Below, piece by piece: positions 12,727 through 20,748 of a stretch of DNA of 23,455 bases. The translations under genes and the position numbers were made by a program. The first letter of the stretch is position 1; each line of letters opens with the position of its first letter. Source of the stretch: a virus; IMG/VR virus record IMGVR_UViG_3300032296_001527, positions 1 to 23,455 of that record; one strand, written 5' to 3'. The notes beneath the pieces are model-generated. The model saw only the letters and a program-made list of their open reading frames with translations, made no database searches and was not told where the DNA came from.

Positions 12727-15108
12727 ATGGCAAACTGGAAATTTTACTTAGACAGCATTGAGGTTGAAGAGCCTATTGGCTGGGATGCGATTGAGTTCAC
12801 GGCAATTCGCATGGAGAGTCATGGCATAGATCAGCCATTCAGCACCGAAGTTAAGTTCTATGACAAAGGGGCTAGATATATCAAGGGCATCTATGACCAG
12901 TACTTCATCAATCAGCCCATTGCCATAACCATCACCTCAGATGTAGGCTACAACAATGCTCCTTATCAATTTGATGGATTTCTGAACATGGCAATCTATG
13001 AGGAGCATAATGTATGCGACACTGACAGCTGGGAGATAACTGTTGGCATCATTGATGACGAGTTCAGGGAGAAGTTCAAGGCCAGGCAGGAGATTGACAT
13101 TGACCTAACTACTACCACTGACCTTGATGGCAATACAATCAGTGCATGCACTTGGGATAACACCAGACTACATAAGCAGGAGCTATACCTTGTTGGTAGC
13201 GGTCAGAACTTGGCTGACATTACTAATACATTGCAATTAAATCTAAATGCATGGAGTCAAGTGCCAAGATATTTACCATTATACTGGCAGAACAGCGACT
13301 TTAAAAATCAATATGGCAGCACATTTGACTCAATGGGTGGTGATGCCAATGCTCAGACAAGTATCCAGATTTTCAAGAATAACTCAGACTACATTCGGTC
13401 AATGGATTTTAATTCGTCAATTAAGGGTGAGTTTGAGTTTGTTATTAACTCAGGAGTTGGCAACACAGCAAATATTAAATTCGAAATTGGATATTTAATG
13501 GATAATCCTGGTTATCCACTTGACCCGAGGTTTTATCTATTAGTGCCAATTGCTGAGGTGCAATCGCCAATTTCTACAATAGGTGGAGGTATGGTTGCTT
13601 TTGATTTGTCATTGTCTGGAACTTTACCAATAGGCATAACTCTTGCTGTAAACGACAGAATATCAATTAGGATAAACTGGGGAGATAATGGAGCTTTCAA
13701 GCCTACTGATCCTGCAATTAATGCTACAATTGCTTATAATATAACCGATATGTGTCTAAAGTTTTCAGAGAAGAACAACTTTGACTATGCCACCTTTGCC
13801 ACTACTCTAACTATTGAAAAGTTTATTAGGAGACTCATTTACATCTATACCGGGTCAAATAATAAGCTACTTTCTGACACCTTTAGCGAGGAAGGTGATG
13901 GCTGCTACTGGAACAATGCGCTCACAAATGGCCTTCGCATCAGGAATGCTCCTACTGCGGAGGAAATTGTAAATGGCTGCACATTTGAAAATGAGACTCT
14001 GAGTGACACTAACTATGAGGTATCATTTAAGTCAATATTTGAGTCTCTTGACAGCATCTTCTGCCTTGGCTGGGCATTTGAGTGGACAGGTTCAGAATGG
14101 AAGATTAGACTAGAAACAAGAGACTACTTTTATCAGAACACAGTCAGCCAGACCTTTCCAAATGTAGAAGAAGTAACTCAGGCAGCCAAGGTTGATAAAT
14201 TAGCCAACCAGGTAATCATAGGCTATGATGACAAATGGAAGAACATTAATACAGCTGGTATCTGGGCAATTCACACGAATAGAAACTACTTCATAGGCAA
14301 CAGAGCAATGGCTGAGAACTCATCAGCTAAGATTGACCTTCGCTCTAAGATTATTGCCGAAGGCTATGCCATTGAGGTGAGCAGGAAGCTGCAGTTCTTC
14401 GAAGACAACTCTGGATCATCCGACAGACCTAATGACTACAACACCTTTATCATCTGGCTCAATCGCAATACATTGACCTTTGAGGAGGTTGAGAACACTG
14501 AGTATGGTCTTTATGAAGAGACCGGAGCATTAACAATTCTACCAGGTAAGGCATCCATGAGCAGCAATCAGATTACTGCAAGCAATAGTCCGGTTGGTGC
14601 TTTATACAACATTTATCACACTCCGGCAAGGGTTGCATGTAGGTGGTGGAAGGTGCTAGGCATGCACACTTATGGACTTACTAATCCAGTAATGCGCTAT
14701 CAATCCGGGCAATATCAGGTGACCTACTCAAGCACAATTAATGGAAATGATGAGAAGGAGGCCTGCATTGAAATTACTAGTGGAGCAATAGCTGAAAACT
14801 CAAACATCTCAGCAGCCATCTTAAAGTCAGATTATAAGAAATATTTGTTCAGACCAATTGAGGTGACATTTACTTACCCACAAAGTCTCTGCGATTTCTT
14901 AACTTTGAGCCAAGATGAGCAATACCAGAAAGTCAGGCTCACTTCGGGCAGTTTAATGATTGAGGGCTTTATCACAGAGGCTACCAATCAGCCGGAAGAT
15001 GCTTCTGGAGGTACGACCAAATTCACATTGCTTACCTCTAACCTGCTAGCAGCACCGGGTGGAGCATTTGATGCTGGATTTGATGATGGATATGATAACG
15101 GTGGATAA
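12727..15108 (+). CDS. large tail protein, distal tail or baseplate type (793 aa)
   Basis: The product begins MANWKFYLDSIEVEEPIGWD and has a beta-rich first domain (about 1-160, with VKFYDKGARYIKGIYDQYF and WEITVGIIDDEF), then a middle insert-like beta-sandwich (about 175-340), and a C-terminal half with the tail motifs LANQVIIGYDDKWKN and KIIAEGYAIEVSRKLQFFED. I recognise this as a widespread uncharacterised tail protein in Bacteroidetes phages, located directly after the tape measure where distal-tail and tail-tip proteins lie. Function as distal tail or tail tip is inferred from this position. The middle segment (13250-13760) is more AT-rich than its flanks. The stop overlaps the next start (TAATG). 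Confidence 0.65.
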   Translation: MANWKFYLDSIEVEEPIGWDAIEFTAIRMESHGIDQPFSTEVKFYDKGARYIKGIYDQYFINQPIAITITSDVGYNNAPYQFDGFLNMAIYEEHNVCDTDSWEITVGIIDDEFREKFKARQEIDIDLTTTTDLDGNTISACTWDNTRLHKQELYLVGSGQNLADITNTLQLNLNAWSQVPRYLPLYWQNSDFKNQYGSTFDSMGGDANAQTSIQIFKNNSDYIRSMDFNSSIKGEFEFVINSGVGNTANIKFEIGYLMDNPGYPLDPRFYLLVPIAEVQSPISTIGGGMVAFDLSLSGTLPIGITLAVNDRISIRINWGDNGAFKPTDPAINATIAYNITDMCLKFSEKNNFDYATFATTLTIEKFIRRLIYIYTGSNNKLLSDTFSEEGDGCYWNNALTNGLRIRNAPTAEEIVNGCTFENETLSDTNYEVSFKSIFESLDSIFCLGWAFEWTGSEWKIRLETRDYFYQNTVSQTFPNVEEVTQAAKVDKLANQVIIGYDDKWKNINTAGIWAIHTNRNYFIGNRAMAENSSAKIDLRSKIIAEGYAIEVSRKLQFFEDNSGSSDRPNDYNTFIIWLNRNTLTFEEVENTEYGLYEETGALTILPGKASMSSNQITASNSPVGALYNIYHTPARVACRWWKVLGMHTYGLTNPVMRYQSGQYQVTYSSTINGNDEKEACIEITSGAIAENSNISAAILKSDYKKYLFRPIEVTFTYPQSLCDFLTLSQDEQYQKVRLTSGSLMIEGFITEATNQPEDASGGTTKFTLLTSNLLAAPGGAFDAGFDDGYDNGG

Positions 15109-17087
15109 TGCCAACTAATTCAACCAGAAGTCAGCTAAATGCTCTGACCTCAACCAATTTCCCGGACAACACTTCGCAGCTCATTTCTCCTGCTGATCTT
15201 AGGCAGTGGTTAGATGATGGCACAGCCTCATTCCTTACTCAGAAGGATAAATCTACTCTGGAGAATGCTATCTATGAGTGTGAGGGGAGCGGATTAGCAG
15301 CATCTGCCAGCGTTAATCTGGCAAGTGCCACCGGAAACTTCCTGCACATTACAGGAACTTACAATGGCATTGCATCATTTGGCAACTGTCCGGCAGGCGC
15401 AAGGTTTGTGCTGGTCTTTGATGGCATAAACACTCTTACCTATAATGCGACTTCACTAATATTACCAGGAGGAGCTGACATAACCACTGCTGCCAACGAC
15501 TCTTGCATGATTATCAGTGAAGGCTCAGGTAATTGGAGAGTAGTAGGTTACTTTCCTGCTGCCGGAGGAGGAGGAGGAGGCTCAGGTACTGTAACATCAG
15601 TAGACCTTACAATGCCATCTGCCTTTGCTGTTTCTGGAAACCCAATTATCACATCAGGAACATTAGCCGTAACTGGAGCAGGATTAGCAAGTCAATATGT
15701 GAGAGGTGATGGCACTCTTGCTAACTTTCCTGAAGTAACCGGAGGAGGGAGTTCAATAAGTTATTACCTTAATGGGTCAGTCACTCAACTGACAATAAGT
15801 GGAACTTTATATTATCAGATGAGCAAGACTCCGATTTTAGGAGGAGGAACTAACTTTATTCGAACAAGTGCATCAGGTGATGGTTATGTTGCATCATTCA
15901 TTACCGATGCAGGAGACCCTAATATTTTAGCCATACCTGGAGGAAACTTTAACATTGAGTTTTACTTTTCTGCATCATCAGGAGGCGGAAGTCCTCAATT
16001 TTATGCAGAATTATATAACTATGATGGTGCAAGTCTAACATTGATAGCCTCTGGAAGTACCAATCCAGAAGGCATTACAAATGGCACAACGGTAGACCAG
16101 TACTTCACTTCTATAAGTGTTCCGGCCACTTCTTTGGCATTGACAGATAGGCTTGCAGTTAGAGTTTATGTGATTACATCTGGCAGGAATATAACCCTAC
16201 ATACGGAAGACAATAACCTTTGCCAAGTGATTACCACAATAAGCACAGGTTTAACTGCTCTTAATGGACTTACTGCCCAGGTTCAGACCTTTGCCACCGG
16301 AACAAGTGGTACTGACTTCACAATCAGTAGTGCAACCAATACACACACCTTTAACATACCAGATGCCTCTGCATCTGCAAGAGGCTTAATAACCACAGGA
16401 GTGCAGACCCTGGGAGGGATTAAGACATTTGGAAACGGTGCAAGTGCCGGAGAGATAAGACTACTTGAGCCATCTGGAGCAGGAACAGAGTATGTCGCTA
16501 TAAAAGCACCTGCGACATTAGCCAGTAATTTAGACCTGGTACTTCCAAATGCCTCTGGCAGTAATACTAATGTACTATCAACAGATGGATCGGGAAATCT
16601 ATATTGGGCAAGCAATGGGGGCTATGTTGTTCCTCAGTTTTTGCGTAATTATACATTAGGCTCAGTTACTGGTACAACTGCTAATACTGTTGCTCAATCT
16701 GTTTTAATTCCGGCTAATACATTCATTGCAAATACCGGATTTAGGGCAGAAGTAAAGTTTAGCAGAACTGTTACTAACTCCTTAGGAGCAAGTCTATATT
16801 GTTACATCAATACTTCTGCGGCAATAGGAGGAGTTCAGGTTGTACTTGTCAGTATAAGTAGTGGTAATTTGAGCGGCATTGCAACAAGGTCTTTCTCAAT
16901 AGCATCATCAACAAGCACCTTATATATTGCATCAACGGTTGGTGGCTCTGACTTTACTCAGGCAGGTGCTGCCTTTGGCAATAGTAATATTAACTGGGCG
17001 GTCAATCAGTATTTTGTGGTAAGTTTCCTAAACCAAGCTAATACACAAGTCTCAAATTGTTTAGCAATTGATATTTATCCAATATGA
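15108..17087 (+). CDS. modular tail fibre / receptor-binding protein
   Basis: This 659-residue protein has at least four modules. The N-terminal part (1-150, MPTNSTRSQLNALTSTNF) is a virion-attachment type region. A glycine-rich hinge with SGTVTSVDL follows, then NPIITSGTLAVTGAGLASQY, a fibre motif shared by many Bacteroidetes phage fibres. Next is a beta-sandwich (about 220-370: ISYYLNGSV, YYQMSKTP, FITDAGDPN, IPGGNFNIEFYFSASS). It ends with LEPSGAGTEYVAI and LPNASGSNTNVLSTDGSGNL (about 450-500), then a last beta domain closing in CLAIDIYPI. Such modules bind cell-surface glycans or form trimeric stalks. The receptor-binding role is inferred from domain type and position. It starts with TAATG and ends in ATGA with the next gene, so expression is coupled. 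Confidence 0.8.
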   Translation: MPTNSTRSQLNALTSTNFPDNTSQLISPADLRQWLDDGTASFLTQKDKSTLENAIYECEGSGLAASASVNLASATGNFLHITGTYNGIASFGNCPAGARFVLVFDGINTLTYNATSLILPGGADITTAANDSCMIISEGSGNWRVVGYFPAAGGGGGGSGTVTSVDLTMPSAFAVSGNPIITSGTLAVTGAGLASQYVRGDGTLANFPEVTGGGSSISYYLNGSVTQLTISGTLYYQMSKTPILGGGTNFIRTSASGDGYVASFITDAGDPNILAIPGGNFNIEFYFSASSGGGSPQFYAELYNYDGASLTLIASGSTNPEGITNGTTVDQYFTSISVPATSLALTDRLAVRVYVITSGRNITLHTEDNNLCQVITTISTGLTALNGLTAQVQTFATGTSGTDFTISSATNTHTFNIPDASASARGLITTGVQTLGGIKTFGNGASAGEIRLLEPSGAGTEYVAIKAPATLASNLDLVLPNASGSNTNVLSTDGSGNLYWASNGGYVVPQFLRNYTLGSVTGTTANTVAQSVLIPANTFIANTGFRAEVKFSRTVTNSLGASLYCYINTSAAIGGVQVVLVSISSGNLSGIATRSFSIASSTSTLYIASTVGGSDFTQAGAAFGNSNINWAVNQYFVVSFLNQANTQVSNCLAIDIYPI

Positions 17088-17302
17088 TTGAGTTTATTTT
17101 AGAAAATGACATTATTATATTAAGTGAAGTAGCATACTCATTTGATAGTGTTGAGTTGATTGATGAGAATCAGGTAAACATTCACCTTTTCAATGATCAG
17201 TATAACTCCATTTATGCCTTAGTTTCCAATGATGTTACTATCAATGGGGTACTTCAGACATCCGGGCAAATGATAATTGATACTTTAAATGGGAAATCCT
17301 AA
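17084..17302 (+). CDS. hypothetical small protein after the fibre (72 aa)
   Basis: The ATG overlaps the fibre stop (ATGA) and the stop overlaps the next gene by 14 bases. The product begins MIEFILENDIIILSEVAYSF and is acidic and beta-rich, with strand pairs VNIHLFNDQYNS and ALVSNDVTINGVLQTS. I do not recognise it. The tight overlaps on both sides imply that it is translated with the fibre gene and may be a fibre-associated or assembly protein, but nothing in the sequence proves it. Confidence 0.6.
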   Translation: MIEFILENDIIILSEVAYSFDSVELIDENQVNIHLFNDQYNSIYALVSNDVTINGVLQTSGQMIIDTLNGKS

Positions 17303-19847
17303 TTCATTTTACCGATTTGATCAGGGATGGAATGCCGGGTTTTACCCCGACAATCAGATTGTTTCTGACCTTCTCAATGAGGTTTACTCAGCAGTAAATG
17401 CTGCCTTACCTAGTATTGCAATTATTGGCACAACCACTTATGGACAGCTAAAGACTCAGGTAACTAACATTGTAAATCAGTATAATGAATCGCCTTACTA
17501 TGGCAATTTTAAAGTTGAGGGCAATTTGATTTTTACCAGTCCTGATTTTATCTGGGATATTTCGGTAAAAGATGATTCACTTTATAAATTAGATGTTAGC
17601 CAGATTTTTTACATCAGCGGAACAGCAGCCAATGGAACACAAATATTACTGACTAGCTCAATAGGTAGCTTTACTCCTGGAGCTTATTCAGGATCATTTG
17701 ACACTACACTAATACCTGAAGAATTAAAGGTTCAAGAGGCTCTAGAGTGTGTTAATCTTAATGGGTCAGCTATCTTTCCGATAACATATCAGTATAATTC
17801 TACGATTCAAATAGCAACTTCTGGATTAGCCAGAGGAGCAAATTGGAAGCTAGATGATGGAGTGGTAAATCGGTTTCCTGCTGATACCTTGCCAAGGCAG
17901 AATAGAAGACAATTTGAATTGCCAGCACTTACTGGTGATGATCAATACATTATAAGCATAATGGATAGGATAGTTCAGGCTTCATTAAATGATCCTGATT
18001 ACATTACTTCTATTTATGCCACATACGACAACTATATAATTCTGCCTGATGGATGGGGTTCAAGTGTGGAGTATCCAAGTTACATCACCTATGAACGAGT
18101 GCAGTTTAATTACTCAAACTCTATTGACCGAGTATTTGCGTTGGTTGGCAGGAGAGATGGTTCAAGCTGGTTATGGCAGCGGTTTGTAACTAATATAATA
18201 ACTCCTAGCATCTATAACTTCATTAATAACTATTCAGAAGTAACTCCACTGCCGTATGAGCCAAACCAGGCAGGTAGGTGGCTTTATGGGGATAGTTTTT
18301 ATGACTTTGAGTTTGTGGAGTTCAGCTCTGGATGCTATGTCTCTAATGAGTTCTATCCTATGCCTGCCAAGCCTGGTGACCAATGGCAGTTTAACATAGC
18401 TGACGCTAATCTTACGGGGCTTGATCAAGTCAATGTTGGATTATTCACCGAGGATGGCACATTTGTGCAAAAGATAGGAACGGCAACCAAACCAGCAGAC
18501 ATTAGTTGCACCGACTTAAACTATTTATGTTCACATACATTCACTTACACACTTGCTGCCGAGGATGTAGAAGCCTATCTGATGTCAATTTCTGATACAG
18601 CATTTTTAGCAGTTGATTTTTATATTACATATCTTAAATATTACATTGTTAATAGTAGTAATGAGGAGATATCATCTGGATTGACTCAACTTTCATGGGC
18701 TTCTGATTCTGCATTAACAGTTGAGCAGGTAATATCACAATCATTATTATCGGGAGTTATTTTTACTGAAAATGAAGGCTCATATACAATTGAGTGGACA
18801 GTTGATAACCTGCCATGTAATGACACTTATACATTTAAAAGTAATGCAGGCTATCCACTTACAGAAACTCTGATTTTTACCGGAGATGAGTATGAATGTG
18901 TTTGCCCAGTTTCAACTGTTGTTCCTACACAGCATCAGGCATCAGTAACAATTCCGAGCAAGAATGGTTGCTTTAGGCTAGGAGCTTATAATGATCCACC
19001 AGTTACTTGTGCATTTACATTTGAGTTTACATTAGAAGGAATTGACCTTAGTGGGTACATTGCTGCTGTACAAGCTATCAGTGGAGGACTTGCTCCTTGG
19101 TTGATGTTTCAGATTTTAGCAACAGATAACTACTCTTATCAGCCTACCAATACAGAAACACCAGAAAGCATTGCTGCATGGTGCAACGCTAATATACCAG
19201 GAATGACTGTTGTGACCACAGAGTCATCCATGACATTCACATGGGTACGCACTGGTCTTAATTGTGGTGAAACTTATATAATGAGTAATTGTAGCAGTAC
19301 AAGTGGAGCAGCGGGTAGTTGTTCTGGATATTTCTGGTCTAGCGATCCATTAAGTTGTGATTGTGAAACAAGTTATTACTTATACTCCCTGAGCAACATT
19401 ATTAACATTGATGCCTCAGACTGCTTCTCTACCATCTTAGAGTTCTGGGCAGATACCAGCTCCATTTCCGAAGGCTTTGAGTACTTTGACAACTGGAAAC
19501 AGCGCATTAGGATTGGACTTAATGGTGGAGGAGAAAAGCCAATCATTGAGGAGAACTTATACAGGCAATCCAATGGAGTACATCGCAGGCCTCAGAACAA
19601 GCAGGATTTATCCTTAGATTTGCATACAGATTTCTTCGACTTGGACACACAGCTAGCGATGACCGATGCCACCCGGCATCCTTACTTAGTCTGGGAAGGG
19701 AAGTCAATATTTGTGAAGGGAGATATTGAAGTTGCCACCATTCAAGATTTCACAACACAATCATCTTTTGAGACTTTATCACAAATGAAGTTTCAGGCAC
19801 TCAAACAAGGCTTTCAGCCAAGGAACTCAAGTTGCTTAACTTGTTAA
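17289..19847 (+). CDS. large cysteine-containing structural protein with repeated module (852 aa)
   Basis: The protein begins MGNPNSFYRFDQGWNAGFYP and is beta-rich, with many aromatic residues and N/S/T-rich stretches, typical of tail or baseplate virion proteins. Two related segments near residues 465-545 and 605-695 share the pattern S-x-T-x-x-W-x-x-x-x-L-x-C-x-x-T-Y-x-x-x-S-N and finish with CVC or CDC, which points to an internal duplication of a small beta domain. The C-terminal region (from about 697, YLYSLSNIINIDASDCFS) has different base composition and ends SSCLTC. No catalytic motif was found. A tail-tip, fibre or decoration role is likely from position; the exact one is not known. 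Confidence 0.65.
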   Translation: MGNPNSFYRFDQGWNAGFYPDNQIVSDLLNEVYSAVNAALPSIAIIGTTTYGQLKTQVTNIVNQYNESPYYGNFKVEGNLIFTSPDFIWDISVKDDSLYKLDVSQIFYISGTAANGTQILLTSSIGSFTPGAYSGSFDTTLIPEELKVQEALECVNLNGSAIFPITYQYNSTIQIATSGLARGANWKLDDGVVNRFPADTLPRQNRRQFELPALTGDDQYIISIMDRIVQASLNDPDYITSIYATYDNYIILPDGWGSSVEYPSYITYERVQFNYSNSIDRVFALVGRRDGSSWLWQRFVTNIITPSIYNFINNYSEVTPLPYEPNQAGRWLYGDSFYDFEFVEFSSGCYVSNEFYPMPAKPGDQWQFNIADANLTGLDQVNVGLFTEDGTFVQKIGTATKPADISCTDLNYLCSHTFTYTLAAEDVEAYLMSISDTAFLAVDFYITYLKYYIVNSSNEEISSGLTQLSWASDSALTVEQVISQSLLSGVIFTENEGSYTIEWTVDNLPCNDTYTFKSNAGYPLTETLIFTGDEYECVCPVSTVVPTQHQASVTIPSKNGCFRLGAYNDPPVTCAFTFEFTLEGIDLSGYIAAVQAISGGLAPWLMFQILATDNYSYQPTNTETPESIAAWCNANIPGMTVVTTESSMTFTWVRTGLNCGETYIMSNCSSTSGAAGSCSGYFWSSDPLSCDCETSYYLYSLSNIINIDASDCFSTILEFWADTSSISEGFEYFDNWKQRIRIGLNGGGEKPIIEENLYRQSNGVHRRPQNKQDLSLDLHTDFFDLDTQLAMTDATRHPYLVWEGKSIFVKGDIEVATIQDFTTQSSFETLSQMKFQALKQGFQPRNSSCLTC

Positions 19848-19853
19848 TTAACT

Positions 19854-20741
19854 ATGTCTATTTTCTCATTAACATGCCCCGATGTAGGGTGCTATCAGAA
19901 CTTCCTGTGTGATCCGGAGTTCCAGAATAAAATTGTGGCGGTGGCTTATGTTCGTAAGTCTGCTGCCCTGACTGCCCAAGAGAAGTCCACTGCTGACAGT
20001 TGGATTGCTGCTCTTTATGACCGTTATCTCAGTGGCGAGGCTTACCTGGTATTTAATACTTCAGGTGAAAAGCCAAAGCCTGAGACAGCTACTACTGCTG
20101 GTAGAGGTATGCAGAACACGAAGGCTTTAGCTAAGACTCATACTCTGACCTATCAGGATATGCAAGTTGTGCAGAACAATATCCAGTTCTACAATGACAT
20201 TCTTGGAACAGCCCAGAACTTTGATTTCTACTATTTCACTCCTAATCGCATCTGGGATGCCTCTGGCTACTATGTGACAGTTATCGGTGATCCTATTATC
20301 ACTGCTGACCTCAACACTTACCAGATGGCTGAAGTGACCGTGAACTGGGTAAGCAAGGTTAATCCTCTGCCTTATGAGTTTGATACTGACACCTTCCTTG
20401 AGGGTCTTTATTACATTGTAACTCCAACATCTAGCTCAGGAATTGACATCAGTAATGCTACTTCATGGACAGCTTGTGCTGATGCAGCTAGTGAAAGCGT
20501 TACCTTCGGTGCAGTTCTAAATGTAGGAGCTATATCAGGCGCACCTGATCTGGTTTGGTCAGTTGAACAAACTCAGGACTCCGATGACATCAGCGACCTT
20601 GGAATGTCAATTGATTCCTCTGGAATCTTGTCATGGACAAATAGTGCAGAAGGAAGCTATGAGTTTATTGTTACTGCCACAAATCAGTATGGTTGTGTAT
20701 TCGGGCAGATTACAATTAGTCTTACTATCACTACTTGCTAA
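19854..20741 (+). CDS. candidate major tail-type protein with C-terminal Ig/cadherin-like domain
   Basis: The 295-residue protein begins MSIFSLTCPDVGCYQNFLC and has a compact N-terminal domain with a long helix (TAQEKSTADSWIAALYDRY), a segment with NFDFYYFTPNRIWDASGYYV and ITADLNTYQMAEVTVNWVSK, then a C-terminal beta domain (about 200-295) with WSVEQTQDSDDISDLGMS and SGILSWTNSAEGSYEFIVTA. The last part, S-x-G-x-L-x-W-x-x-x-x-x-G-x-Y-x-F-x-V-x-A-x-N, matches the cadherin-like or He_PIG type Ig domain often fused to tail tube proteins. I infer a major tail or tail tube role, but capsid decoration is an alternative. Codon use is more GC-rich than the preceding gene, as expected for an abundant virion protein. 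Confidence 0.5.
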   Translation: MSIFSLTCPDVGCYQNFLCDPEFQNKIVAVAYVRKSAALTAQEKSTADSWIAALYDRYLSGEAYLVFNTSGEKPKPETATTAGRGMQNTKALAKTHTLTYQDMQVVQNNIQFYNDILGTAQNFDFYYFTPNRIWDASGYYVTVIGDPIITADLNTYQMAEVTVNWVSKVNPLPYEFDTDTFLEGLYYIVTPTSSSGIDISNATSWTACADAASESVTFGAVLNVGAISGAPDLVWSVEQTQDSDDISDLGMSIDSSGILSWTNSAEGSYEFIVTATNQYGCVFGQITISLTITTC

Positions 20742-20748
20742 TTGAACT

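Noticed and set aside
16283-16615. Leftward 110-codon frame inside the fibre gene
   Set aside because: It is antisense to a clear coding region, and its hydrophobic, proline-rich product looks like a shadow.
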